From positions 1-35,939 of the forward strand of contig JAFKHV010000034.1 of NCBI GenBank assembly GCA_017306715.1: DNA of 35,939 nt. The letters are read 5' to 3'. A program made the translations under genes and the position numbers. This stretch comes from Legionella sp. GTDB lineage: Bacteria > Pseudomonadota > Gammaproteobacteria > Legionellales > Legionellaceae. The number at the start of each line of letters is the position of its first letter. Positions within the stretch are counted from its first letter, which is position 1. The notes under the pieces are model-generated. The model was not told the origin of the DNA and did no database searches. It worked only from the letters and a program-made list of their open reading frames with translations. Shown here in pieces: positions 8,292-16,235 of this stretch.

Positions 8292-8908
8292 CCCGGTTAA
8301 TTATTGCTCGGCATGGGAATACATTTGCCCACGGCGAAGAAGTAAGGCGTGTGGGTCGCACCGACATCCCTTTAGTCCAAAGTGGTCTTGAGCAAGGCTA
8401 TCGCTTAGGTATTCATTTATTACAACAACAACTTCTTCCGGATGTTCTTTTTACCTCAACCCTACAGCGTACCCAACAAACCGCCATGCACGCACAAGCA
8501 AGCATGGGAACCAATTTACCGCTACACCCGCTAAGTTTATTCGATGAGATTGATTATGGTATTGATGAAAATCAGCCGGAGACACTCGTGCGAGCGCGAC
8601 TAGGCGAAGAGGCTTTGCGTTTGTGGGAGACCCAAGCAATAGTTCCTGCAGGTTGGCAGGCAGATCCAGAGCAAATCCGCACATCGTGGTTTTATTTTGC
8701 ACAAAAAATAGTAACAGAATATCCGCAAAAAACTGTTTTAGTCATCACCAGTAACGGGATTGCACGTTTCGCTCCCTATTTAACTGGCGATTATCTCGCA
8801 TTTTATCAGAAACATTCTTTAAAACTTGCGACAGGGGCTTATGGTCACTTTGAGTTTCAACCAACGCAAAAAAATTGGTCGTGCGTGTCCTGGAATATCC
8901 GACCTTAA
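8288..8908 (+). CDS. Histidine phosphatase (phosphoglycerate mutase-like) family protein with substituted second histidine
   Basis: A 206-residue protein of the branch-1 histidine phosphatase superfamily. Residues 4-11 contain the RHG motif (R8, H9), where H9 is the phospho-accepting histidine. STLQRTQQTA supplies R61 and FDEIDYG supplies the acidic residue E87. The second catalytic histidine, normally in a SHG-type motif, is replaced by asparagine (VITSNGIAR, N156). It begins within the stop of the kdsB-like gene (ATGA overlap), which suggests a joint role, for example removing a phosphate from a sugar or ulosonic acid intermediate. That role is inferred from position only. Reduced activity, or a subfamily naturally using Asn, are alternatives. 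Confidence 0.85.
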   Translation: MTRLIIARHGNTFAHGEEVRRVGRTDIPLVQSGLEQGYRLGIHLLQQQLLPDVLFTSTLQRTQQTAMHAQASMGTNLPLHPLSLFDEIDYGIDENQPETLVRARLGEEALRLWETQAIVPAGWQADPEQIRTSWFYFAQKIVTEYPQKTVLVITSNGIARFAPYLTGDYLAFYQKHSLKLATGAYGHFEFQPTQKNWSCVSWNIRP

Positions 8909-8950
8909 TAATTCAACTGTCTGCTTCCTCAATTATTACTCTAGAAAATA

Positions 8951-8973
8951 AATACCCGCTTGACGCGGGTATT
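8951..8973 (-). terminator. Hairpin terminator of the small secreted protein pair
   Basis: A perfect 9-bp stem (AATACCCGC and GCGGGTATT) has a 5-nt loop. Read on the minus strand it is followed by TATTTTCT, giving a reasonable U-rich tail about 30 bases past the stop at 9003. On the plus strand there is no T-run, so it fits the minus-strand genes better than the phosphatase gene. Confidence 0.7.
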
Positions 8974-9002
8974 ATTGGAAGATGAATTAATTTATTTTGA
9001 AA

Positions 9003-9521
9003 TTATCCGACATGAGCTAAGCGACGATCATTTTGGTGAATCGAACTTTTCACTAAATCATCATGCGGAGGTAAATTAGGCGCACAATTATGGAAGGTGT
9101 GTTTGGCTAAAGATGCATCAATAGCTGCCTTGGTGATATCAAACTCAACAAACCCCTCTTTATTTTTAAACGCACGAAATTTATCGGTCGCAAATTGTTC
9201 ACAATGAGCAAGGGTTTCATCATCACACAGTGAAAATTTAAGTAAATAGTGCTGTTCCATGGCACCATTGGACTGTGTCGAAGTATAGGTTTTGCCGTAA
9301 ATAATCTCATCTGCAGGCGCACAGAAAAAATAGCCATTAACAAACTTATTGTTGATGTATTCATCTACTTTGATGAAACGCGCTTCACCATAAGTTAAAC
9401 CCGCAAGCTTGGTATTATGGGATGTTTGGTGAACTTCGAAATTGTGCACCTCGGCCTTACTGTGTACGGCTGCAGTAAATCCTAAAAACAGGCTAAAAAA
9501 ACATATAACTAATCTCTTCAT
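9003..9521 (-). CDS. Secreted four-cysteine protein of unknown function (copy 2 of tandem pair)
   Basis: A 172-residue protein with a clear Sec signal peptide (MKRLVICFFSLFLGFTAAVHSKAE), predicted periplasmic or secreted. The mature part has four conserved cysteines, in GYFFCAP, FSLCDD, HCEQFATDKF and HNCAPN, likely forming two disulfides. It ends with SIHQNDRRLAHVG. The same cysteine spacing and the FATDK and C-terminal motifs occur in the upstream neighbour, from which it is separated by 13 bases on the same strand, so the pair looks like a tandem duplication in one transcript. I do not recognise the family and no catalytic motif is evident. Confidence 0.85.
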   Translation of the reverse strand: MKRLVICFFSLFLGFTAAVHSKAEVHNFEVHQTSHNTKLAGLTYGEARFIKVDEYINNKFVNGYFFCAPADEIIYGKTYTSTQSNGAMEQHYLLKFSLCDDETLAHCEQFATDKFRAFKNKEGFVEFDITKAAIDASLAKHTFHNCAPNLPPHDDLVKSSIHQNDRRLAHVG

Positions 9522-9534
9522 AATAATAATTCCT

Positions 9535-10026
9535 TTAACCTACATGAGCCAAAAATCGATCACTAACATGGATCGATTGCTTCACTAGCTGATCCATATG
9601 CGCATTGGGCTCACAAGGTTGATAATTATTCTTAATTGGCGAAGCATCCACTTTAGCCTCATGCTGATCATTTTCAAGGTAGCCATCTAAAGTACTAAAG
9701 GTTAGATATTTATCTGTGGCAAATTCCTGACAATCGACCAGACGATCATCCTGACAAAGAGAAAACTTGATGAGGTGATCTTCATGAAACGGAAGTTTGC
9801 TTGGAGGAAGTTTATAAGTTTGATCGTATAAAGCTGCGCCATTACGCGCGCAAAAATAATAACCTGAGCGAAATTTATGATTGACGTATTCATTAATGAG
9901 CACCATACGTGCTTCATTTGGCTGCAGACCGCTAAGTAAGACTTTGTGGTTCACTGGTGTACCAGGATTTCCCGCAATCACTAAGGCCGGGATGAACAAT
10001 CCTAATATGGTATAAAACATTTTCAT
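9535..10026 (-). CDS. Secreted four-cysteine protein of unknown function (copy 1 of tandem pair)
   Basis: A 163-residue exported protein. I place the start at 10026 because an AGGAG ribosome binding site lies 10 bases upstream and the product then begins with a signal peptide (MKMFYTILGLFIPALVIAGN). The frame is open to 10104, but that extension is charged and has no export character. Four cysteines are arranged as in the downstream copy: GYYFCAR, FSLCQD, DCQEFATDKY and QPCEPN. EARM-LINEYVNHKF and the C-terminal SIHVSDRFLAHVG also match. The function is unknown. Divergence between the copies is considerable outside the motifs, so the duplication is not recent. Confidence 0.85.
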   Translation of the reverse strand: MKMFYTILGLFIPALVIAGNPGTPVNHKVLLSGLQPNEARMVLINEYVNHKFRSGYYFCARNGAALYDQTYKLPPSKLPFHEDHLIKFSLCQDDRLVDCQEFATDKYLTFSTLDGYLENDQHEAKVDASPIKNNYQPCEPNAHMDQLVKQSIHVSDRFLAHVG

Positions 10027-10115
10027 TCGTTTCTGACTCCTAAATTTTTCGTTTGTTGCAGCAGGATAAATGTCTGCGTCCCATGACGAAACTTGCTTTG
10101 TCAAAAGCGCGTACC

Positions 10116-10121
10116 ATTATA
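10116..10121 (-). promoter_or_regulatory. Candidate -10 element for the secreted protein pair
   Basis: On the minus strand the sequence reads TATAAT, a perfect -10 box, about 90 bases upstream of the start at 10026. No clear -35 box is found at 16-18 bp. A 6-bp inverted repeat (10132-10147) overlaps the -35 zone and could be an operator or the tail hairpin of the upstream aminotransferase transcript. Confidence 0.4.
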
Positions 10122-10131
10122 TCCCAAATTT

Positions 10132-10147
10132 ACTCGCAAGCGCGAGT
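10132..10147 (-). terminator. Weak hairpin after the aminotransferase gene
   Basis: ACTCGC and GCGAGT form a 6-bp GC-rich stem around a 4-nt loop, 34 bases past the aminotransferase stop. On the minus strand it is followed by AAATTT, a poor U-tract, so termination would be weak. Confidence 0.35.
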
Positions 10148-10180
10148 TATTTATAAAATAACCTCCAAAATTATCATTTT

Positions 10181-11548
10181 TTAGTCAATTTGAACCGTTT
10201 CTTTTAATTTTCGCTGCAGCGATAATTGCAACTCCAAGCGATTCATCAGTTCACATAATTCTTCTTCAGGGGCGCTACAGGTGATCCGCATATACCCTTT
10301 TTGCGGCGAAACACCGAAATAGGATAAGGGTGCAATCATGAGATGTTCCTGAACCAAAAGATAATAAGCCAGCTCCTCATCCGTGGTTACTGCTTCGCCC
10401 TTTTGTAAAATATATTGCGCTTTAGGTGGTAAAGGTCGCCCAAATAATTCATGTAGATCAGCTAAAACATAAAAGGCACCTTGCACCCTATAATCCGGAT
10501 CCGGCATTGCTGCATCCATCTCAATTAACCTTCGCTGTACGTAATCTACTTTTTTTTGATAATAGGTTTGTAATCGCTGCTGTTCGTTTGTATCAAAATG
10601 CATCATCGTCTGGGCATACGCGAGTTGTGCCGAACGCGGAGCATGAATAAAGTAACTCATGTTGCGATAAACCATATCTTGCATTAAGTTAAGGCAAAAT
10701 GCCATTAACATGGCCATACGCTCCCCAGCAGCAGATAATGCCTTGGTCGCCGAACGCAAAACGACCATGCGTGGCTGCAAATCGGGTGCTAATTGCAGCA
10801 ACGATACTGCAGGAACATAACTCATTTCTATATATGCTTCATCGATGATAATGTATAACTCGGGGTATTGGCGCAGAACCTCCGCGATGCGAGTCATCTC
10901 CTCGACAGGGATAACTGTTCCCAGGGGGTTGGATGGATTGCACATTAAAAGCGCTTTAGGTAAACCGCCATCGATTTGAGCCCGACTATAAGCTTCTTGA
11001 ATACTTGTTTTTAAAGTAGCGGCAGTAAACTGATAACCCTTGGTTTTCATAACCGGTATCGGGTGTAACCGATGCATTGGGTTAGTGGCATAAACACCAT
11101 GGTACGGAAGGGGTGTGAGAACACGATAGCCCGGTATTTCTGAAAAATAACTGTTTAGCGTATCAAAAACTACTCTTAGCGCGCCAACCCCGCCCACAGT
11201 AAACAAAATATTGTCGGCATGAATACGGGTTTGATACCAACGCGTCATGCTCTCTGCCATTAGAGTACGCGGGTATAAATCGCCATGAGGATTGCCATAA
11301 TCAATCGCTTGCTCGCTTACCGGGTCGGGACCATTCGTTGTCTGGGTGAATTGTTGCCAATAATCAAGATATGCGGCCACGGTAGTCGAATTCACCGGAT
11401 AGGTCGGTTTACCCAAACCCGCTAATATAAATTTTTTATCCCTGAAGCCATTGTTTTTTTCTTGCTCTTCTTTTATTTTATTAGCCCACAAGGAAAGTAA
11501 CATTAATTTTTCGATTTGCTTAGCAGGCAGTCCGTTTGGTGTTAACAT
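10181..11548 (-). CDS. Class I/II PLP-dependent aminotransferase
   Basis: A 455-residue fold-type I aminotransferase of unknown substrate. Numbered from the ATG at 11548, the PLP lysine is K269 in LRSATKALSAAGER. CNPSNPLG (about 204-210) and IIIDEAYIEM (about 236-239) supply the PLP-contacting Asn, Asp and Tyr. YGNPHGDLYPR and FTVGGVGALR form the N-terminal substrate and cofactor loop. A TTG two codons upstream is possible, but the ATG has an AAGG element 10 bases before it. It is longer than aspartate aminotransferases (about 400 residues), with extensions at residues 20-90. It is divergent from the hybrid sensor kinase across 116 bp that contain a perfect 18-bp palindrome. Confidence 0.88.
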   Translation of the reverse strand: MLTPNGLPAKQIEKLMLLSLWANKIKEEQEKNNGFRDKKFILAGLGKPTYPVNSTTVAAYLDYWQQFTQTTNGPDPVSEQAIDYGNPHGDLYPRTLMAESMTRWYQTRIHADNILFTVGGVGALRVVFDTLNSYFSEIPGYRVLTPLPYHGVYATNPMHRLHPIPVMKTKGYQFTAATLKTSIQEAYSRAQIDGGLPKALLMCNPSNPLGTVIPVEEMTRIAEVLRQYPELYIIIDEAYIEMSYVPAVSLLQLAPDLQPRMVVLRSATKALSAAGERMAMLMAFCLNLMQDMVYRNMSYFIHAPRSAQLAYAQTMMHFDTNEQQRLQTYYQKKVDYVQRRLIEMDAAMPDPDYRVQGAFYVLADLHELFGRPLPPKAQYILQKGEAVTTDEELAYYLLVQEHLMIAPLSYFGVSPQKGYMRITCSAPEEELCELMNRLELQLSLQRKLKETVQID

Positions 11549-11584
11549 AATCAATCAGCCTTGTATTATGGGCAAATAATGTAC

Positions 11585-11602
11585 CAATTATTTAAATAAT
11601 TG
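11585..11602. repeat. Perfect 18-bp palindrome in the divergent aminotransferase/kinase intergenic region
   Basis: CAATTATTTAAATAATTG equals its own reverse complement over all 18 bases. It lies 36 bp from the aminotransferase start and 62 bp from the kinase start. The position and dyad symmetry fit a binding site for a dimeric regulator controlling one or both genes. It is AT-rich, so chance cannot be excluded. Confidence 0.6.
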
Positions 11603-11664
11603 TCAAACTCTTTATCAGCTCGGTAAAGTAACGTTATTTTCAGACACACGGATTAGGAAATAAA

Positions 11665-13746
11665 ATGGATAATGAAGAAATAACGATATTAAAACAAACC
11701 ATCCACAATTTAGAAAATCAAGTCGCATTACTTGAAGATGAGCGATTCCAATTAAAAAACCTCCTTAACCACATTCCAGGTGATCTCTATTGGAAAAATA
11801 ATGAAGGGGTGTGGTTAGGAGTGAATCAGCATTGCGTGAACAGTCTAAAACGCATGGGTTTTATACATCAAGGCTTAGAAAGTGAGATTTTAGGTAAAAA
11901 TGATTTTGAACTATTTAATCAAGCTTCTGCCGAAATATACCGTAAAAATGATGTATACGTGATAAAAAATGAAGCAACCCTGTCCCGAGAAGAAGTGACA
12001 CAACTACCCAGTGGTGAACAGGTTACTCTACTCTCAAATAAAAGCCCCATGCGCGACCGACGTGGGCAAATCATCGGTATTGTAGGTAATACTGTAGATA
12101 TCAGCTCGCTCAAGCGTATTGAAGCAGAATTAAAAGAAGCTAAGGAACATGCGGAGGCCGCCAGCCGTGCAAAAACCGAGTTTTTATTTAACATGCGTCA
12201 TGATATCCGCACCCCATTATCGGGGATTGTTGGCTTTTCGGAAATTATCCATGCTGAAAGCCAGGAACCCAAAATCAAAAAATACACGCAAAGCTTAGTC
12301 GCATCCAGTCATGCCTTGCTCCACCTTATGGATGAGGTTCTGGAAGCGGTTCGCATTAATGCCGGTGAAATACCTCTCTTAAAAAAGAAATTTGATTTAG
12401 TGCAATTGAGTAATCATTTACGTGATTTGTATCAGCCCCGTGCGCATGAAAAGAACTTAAAGCTTATTTTTAATTTTGATAAGCGCTTACCGCGTTATGT
12501 TATTGGTGATAAAACTCGGCTCCATCGTATCGCCTTGGAGCTCCTCGGCAATGCTTTAAATTTTACCCACAGTGGCTCAGTACAGTTAAGTATGGAGTTA
12601 GCTAGAGAAGAACAACGTAATTTGGTCTTAAGATTAAAAATAAGTGATACGGGAATTGGCATCGCCAAAGAAAAACAGGAAGATATTTATTTGCAATTTA
12701 AACGGCTTACCCCTTCCTACGAAGGCTCGTATAAAGGCATAGGACTTGGGCTTTATACGGTGAAACAATTTATCGAGGAATTAGATGGTGAGATTTATGT
12801 AGACAGTGAGCTGGAACAAGGCACTGAGTTTACCTGCCTTATTTCCTTACAAAAACCCTTATTAGATGAACCTGTAGAGGCCATTGAACATGAATTTATT
12901 GCAAAAACTAATTTTTTAGAAAAGTATCAATCAAGCTTGGAGAAAGGTATTCAAGTATTGGTTGTGGACGATCACCCCATAGCGCAATCAGTAGCCAAAT
13001 CCTTATTATCTGCACTGTGTTGCCAAGTGGACGTAGCATACTCTGGGCATGAAGCCATCGCGAAAGTACAGCAAAAACACTATGACCTGGTATTCATGGA
13101 CATCGGTTTAGGCGAAGGAATGGATGGATATGAGACGACGATGCATATAAGAGCCTTGTCAAAAAACAAGCAACGGGTGCCCATTGTCGCACTGACAGCT
13201 CACCTCATTGACGCACATCGCCAACCCTGCATCGAGGCAGGAATCGATGCGGTATTAAATAAACCATTGACTCAAGGTCATGCTCTTCATATTTTGCAAA
13301 ATTTTGTCCTTGCACATAGAGCCTCCTCAGTAAGCCATTATTGTGGTGCCAATGCCTTCATCATGAATGAGAGCAAATTATTCTCGTTAACTCGGTTTGA
13401 TCTACTCAATGAAGAACAAGGTTTACACAATTGCGGCAGCGCAGACATTTTAATGAATTTATTAACTTTAATGGCAAACGACGAGTTACCCGCAGATTAT
13501 CAGGCGCTACAAATCGCCTTTAGCCAGCGCAATTTCCAAGAGATTGGCAAAATAGCGCATAAAATTAAAGGAGCTGCCATTTATATCGGTACGACACGTT
13601 TGCGTTATGCCTGCGAATATTTTGAACAACAGCAGCTGCATCAAGATGATCATTTGCTTGTGCAACGGTATGAGCAACTTCTAAAAACAATGAATGAAAC
13701 CTTATGCCATATTAAAAAGCGACTGAAAGAACCGGAATGGGTATGA
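11665..13746 (+). CDS. Cytoplasmic PAS hybrid sensor histidine kinase with receiver and Hpt domains
   Basis: A 693-residue multidomain phosphorelay kinase without membrane helices. In order: a short coiled coil (5-35), a PAS/PAC domain (about 33-150), a HisKA dimerisation domain with phospho-accepting H179 (NMRHDIRTPLSGI), and a HATPase domain with N296 (GNALNFTHSG), DTGIG at 328-332 and GIGLGL at 358-363. A receiver domain follows (about 428-550) with D435, D436, phospho-accepting D479 (VFMDIG) and K533 (NKP), then a C-terminal Hpt domain with H632 (IAHKIKGAA). The internal His-Asp-His order is that of ArcB/BarA-type kinases, but here sensing is cytosolic. The partner response regulator is not in the window. 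The signal is unknown. Confidence 0.93.
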   Translation: MDNEEITILKQTIHNLENQVALLEDERFQLKNLLNHIPGDLYWKNNEGVWLGVNQHCVNSLKRMGFIHQGLESEILGKNDFELFNQASAEIYRKNDVYVIKNEATLSREEVTQLPSGEQVTLLSNKSPMRDRRGQIIGIVGNTVDISSLKRIEAELKEAKEHAEAASRAKTEFLFNMRHDIRTPLSGIVGFSEIIHAESQEPKIKKYTQSLVASSHALLHLMDEVLEAVRINAGEIPLLKKKFDLVQLSNHLRDLYQPRAHEKNLKLIFNFDKRLPRYVIGDKTRLHRIALELLGNALNFTHSGSVQLSMELAREEQRNLVLRLKISDTGIGIAKEKQEDIYLQFKRLTPSYEGSYKGIGLGLYTVKQFIEELDGEIYVDSELEQGTEFTCLISLQKPLLDEPVEAIEHEFIAKTNFLEKYQSSLEKGIQVLVVDDHPIAQSVAKSLLSALCCQVDVAYSGHEAIAKVQQKHYDLVFMDIGLGEGMDGYETTMHIRALSKNKQRVPIVALTAHLIDAHRQPCIEAGIDAVLNKPLTQGHALHILQNFVLAHRASSVSHYCGANAFIMNESKLFSLTRFDLLNEEQGLHNCGSADILMNLLTLMANDELPADYQALQIAFSQRNFQEIGKIAHKIKGAAIYIGTTRLRYACEYFEQQQLHQDDHLLVQRYEQLLKTMNETLCHIKKRLKEPEWV

Positions 13747-13765
13747 AAAAATTTTATTTTTCCGC

Positions 13766-14641
13766 TTAAGGAAGGTTGGCAAAGAGATGAAGCTGTAAAT
13801 TTAATATATAACCATGCTTTAAGCAGTATTCAGCAGCATACTCATGATTGCGTTGATTTGCTTCACGGTCCAGGAGTTCATCCTCCCAAAAACTAATACG
13901 CTCATTAATCTCTGAGCGTTCGTGTATTGATAAATTATGTTGGGTATCCCGCGCCCATTTAGCGCGCTGCGGTTCTTTTTTATAAAGATTCATCGGGCTG
14001 ATGAAAACAGGCCTTCCCGTTTTTCTTGCCCAGTCAGCCACCCAAGAAGGGATCTCACTGTATGCGCTAAACCGTGGGTCTCCCGGATGAGCCATAACAA
14101 ATTTAAGACAATCTGCGCGCTCGAGTACTTTTCCTTGGGGCTGTAGATAACGAATCGCTATTCCCTTTTGCTCCAGGCATTTAGGGCTGATAACAAGCGT
14201 CGTTTCTTGCGGCAGCTGCGGTAGAAGTATGCTCCCGTTGGATTCAATTTGTTGGAATTGGAATTTATTTTTCGCCAACGTCAATAGTTCAATCACCTGT
14301 TCTTGCAATGAGGGCTCACCCCCGGTGATGACCAAACCGATGGTCTTCCGCTCCCCCTGAGCCCAGGAAGGAACGGGAAGAAAGCGTTCCTGATAAAATT
14401 GAGCAATGATGGCTTCGGCTTCTGCAAGAAGTGCTGAAGACTCAAACCATTCTCCCTCTTCGAAATAAGTATCACAGAAAGAGCAGGACAGATTACATTT
14501 TGCCAAACGAATAAAATATGCGGGATGCCCGCGGTATGGTCCTTCGCCTTGCAAGGTGTAAAAACGGCTCGTAACCAGTAATTTGCCTGATGAGGCCTGT
14601 TTGAAATAGGATTTGCCGCTTTGTTGATTGGTACCGAACAT
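13766..14641 (-). CDS. queE: 7-carboxy-7-deazaguanine synthase (radical SAM), long form
   Basis: Radical SAM enzyme that converts 6-carboxytetrahydropterin to 7-carboxy-7-deazaguanine in queuosine/preQ0 biosynthesis. Numbered from the ATG at 14641, the [4Fe-4S] cysteines are C49, C53 and C56 in KCNLSCSFCDTYFEEGEW. FYTLQGEGPYRGHPAYFIR is the typical QueE N-terminal substrate region, and VITGGEPSLQ (106-113) is the SAM-binding GGE motif. At 291 residues it is longer than the common 210-230 form, with insertions after the cluster loop (around 60-100) and a C-terminal extension. No queC, queD or queF lies next to it. The gene is convergent with the hybrid kinase. Confidence 0.88.
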   Translation of the reverse strand: MFGTNQQSGKSYFKQASSGKLLVTSRFYTLQGEGPYRGHPAYFIRLAKCNLSCSFCDTYFEEGEWFESSALLAEAEAIIAQFYQERFLPVPSWAQGERKTIGLVITGGEPSLQEQVIELLTLAKNKFQFQQIESNGSILLPQLPQETTLVISPKCLEQKGIAIRYLQPQGKVLERADCLKFVMAHPGDPRFSAYSEIPSWVADWARKTGRPVFISPMNLYKKEPQRAKWARDTQHNLSIHERSEINERISFWEDELLDREANQRNHEYAAEYCLKHGYILNLQLHLFANLP

Positions 14642-14807
14642 CAAAAGCTACATCAATAGTTTCTATGATTCGATTGTATCATATTTTATCGCGCACGAGC
14701 AGTCTCTACTCAAGAATGGGATTGCTCACTATAACCAGATAAATGACCACGAAGTTTACACTATGTTGCTCCCATGTTAACCCTTGGTTTTTCCTCGATA
14801 AAAAGTC

Positions 14808-14836
14808 TTTGCGTTCCCCAAAAAATGCGTTATAAC
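14808..14836 (+). promoter_or_regulatory. Candidate sigma-70 promoter for the small HTH gene
   Basis: TTTGCG (14808-14813, three of six) and TATAAC (14831-14836, five of six) are separated by 17 bp. A start near 14843 would give an 84-nt leader before the HTH gene at 14927. The spacing is ideal but the -35 is weak. Confidence 0.4.
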
Positions 14837-14926
14837 TCTTTGACTGATTCAAGGATTGATAGATCAGTGTGAGGGCAGCATTTGATTTGCGTAGTGCTGG
14901 ATTATGTTTTTTCACGGAGTGAGAAA

Positions 14927-15199
14927 ATGAACAGTAAAGTATTTTCGCAACGTTTCAATCGCGAATTGGCGACATTGGGTTTTCCGGAAGATTTAGCTGA
15001 AAAAATAAAGGCCGTATCCAAAGTATTTGACGTCTCCCGTCATTTAGCTAATTCCATGATCTTTGGTCACACATTGCCAGATATGGAAAAATTGGATCGC
15101 ATTGCAGCTATTCTGGAGGTTTGCCCAGATTGGCTCAGTGGTGTCACTGACCGCAAAAAAGCCTATTCGGTACGTGAAACAGTAGAAAACGAGGCTTAA
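14927..15199 (+). CDS. Small XRE/Cro-type helix-turn-helix DNA-binding protein
   Basis: A 90-residue protein consisting almost entirely of a lambda-repressor-like HTH: LAEKIKAVSKVFDVSRHLANSMI, followed by PDMEKLDRIAAILEVCPDWLSG, the usual last helices of Cro/CI family domains. The ATG at 14927 is chosen because GGAG lies just upstream; the frame is open to 14882, but that part resembles untranslated sequence. It is divergent from queE and has its own candidate promoter, so it may autoregulate. Targets are unknown. The recognition-helix region is poor in the usual Gln/Ser/Arg pattern, so DNA binding is likely but not certain. Confidence 0.82.
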   Translation: MNSKVFSQRFNRELATLGFPEDLAEKIKAVSKVFDVSRHLANSMIFGHTLPDMEKLDRIAAILEVCPDWLSGVTDRKKAYSVRETVENEA

Positions 15200-15206
15200 G
15201 CGTCTA

Positions 15207-15233
15207 AGGGTTAGAGTGTCGCGCTCTAACCCT
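15207..15233 (+). terminator. Hairpin after the HTH gene
   Basis: AGGGTTAGAG (15207-15216) pairs perfectly with CTCTAACCCT (15224-15233) across a 7-nt loop, starting 8 bases after the HTH stop. There is no T-run after it, so it may be a weak terminator or an mRNA-stabilising stem. Confidence 0.5.
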
Positions 15234-15255
15234 CCCAGGCAAATTATCATCCCAT

Positions 15256-15285
15256 TTGAGCTAAATGCTAAAATTAATGTATAAT
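15256..15285 (+). promoter_or_regulatory. Sigma-70 promoter for the DUF155 gene
   Basis: TTGAGC (15256-15261, four of six) and a perfect TATAAT (15280-15285) are spaced by 18 bp. Transcription would begin near 15292 and leave a 76-nt leader. That leader contains a possible 7-bp stem, GTTTGCA with TGCAAAC. Confidence 0.55.
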
Positions 15286-15367
15286 AATCACATGCTGCGC
15301 CCGAGCAGCGGTTTGCACATTAACTCGTTCCTGCAAACATTGAATTTAATCGCAGGGTTTTAACATC

Positions 15368-16171
15368 ATGGAATGCTTAAGTTTTTGTATCGCCAAAGCT
15401 ATCGATTTATCCCGAGTGGATAATCATTTTAAGAACAATACCGAATTTAATTCTTTAAAGACGCGAGATGTTCTTAAAATTTCACCTATAAACCATCCTC
15501 ATCATACTATTTATATTTTTAAAAATGGTACTGTCGTCTCCTGGGGCATTAAACGCTATCAGATAAATGATTACCTGGCTTCCATTAAGAAACTCATTGA
15601 TAAACCGGTTTCACTGCAAGTGCATGATGAGTTCCATTTTCAGTACAGTGATAAAACCTCCATCGAGCCACATGATTATTTTGATGTCGATTGCTTAAGC
15701 ATTGAAGCAGAGAGTGATGAGCTTAAGTTAAGCCTTTCCTATGGTTTCTCACAATCGGTCAAATTACAATATTTCGAAACCATCATTGAAGCGCTTATAG
15801 AAAAATACAATCCTATGATCCAAAACCTTTCTCATCGGGGTGAAATGGATATTAGTCGTACGCAAATTCAACAGATAATCGGTGAGATTTTAGGTGCAAA
15901 AAGTGAGATGAATCTGATTAGTAATTTCCTTTACCACCCTAAATATTTTTGGCAGCACCCAACACTTGAGCAGCATTTTGCGATGCTTGAGCGCTATTTG
16001 CATATCCAAAGGCGCGTTAATGCATTAAATCACCGACTGGACACCTTAAATGAAATTTTCGAAATGTTTAATGGCTATCTTGATAACCGCCATGGCCATA
16101 ATCTGGAAATCATTATTATTGTCTTAATTATAATGGAAATTATTGTTGCGGTGCTCAATATTCATTTTTAA
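15368..16171 (+). CDS. RMND1/DUF155 family membrane protein
   Basis: A 267-residue protein of the RMND1/RMD1/Sif2 (DUF155) family. Family features seen in order are the IYIFKNGTVVSWG strand pair near residue 50, the sporulation-like LSLSYGFSQSVKLQYFE segment in the middle, the ILGAKSEMNLISNFLYHPKYFWQHP helical region, and a single C-terminal membrane helix (about 246-266, IIIIVLIIMEIIVAVLNI). Eukaryotic relatives act in mitochondria (human RMND1 is needed for mitochondrial translation). The bacterial role is not established. Anchoring by the C-terminal helix with the bulk in the cytoplasm is the simplest topology. It stands alone with its own promoter. Confidence 0.88.
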   Translation: MECLSFCIAKAIDLSRVDNHFKNNTEFNSLKTRDVLKISPINHPHHTIYIFKNGTVVSWGIKRYQINDYLASIKKLIDKPVSLQVHDEFHFQYSDKTSIEPHDYFDVDCLSIEAESDELKLSLSYGFSQSVKLQYFETIIEALIEKYNPMIQNLSHRGEMDISRTQIQQIIGEILGAKSEMNLISNFLYHPKYFWQHPTLEQHFAMLERYLHIQRRVNALNHRLDTLNEIFEMFNGYLDNRHGHNLEIIIIVLIIMEIIVAVLNIHF

Positions 16172-16235
16172 TTCATAGTTATCGATATGTGTGCAATGTG
16201 CTATTCTATAAGAAAAGAGTTTTTATAGATGGCCT

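Noticed and set aside
9107..9364. 85-codon ORF in another frame on the same strand as the secreted protein gene
   Set aside because: It lies wholly inside a gene with a signal peptide and a conserved tandem copy.
14706..14915. 69-codon minus-strand ORF between queE and the HTH gene
   Set aside because: No ribosome binding site, no recognisable features, and it overlaps the candidate HTH promoter.
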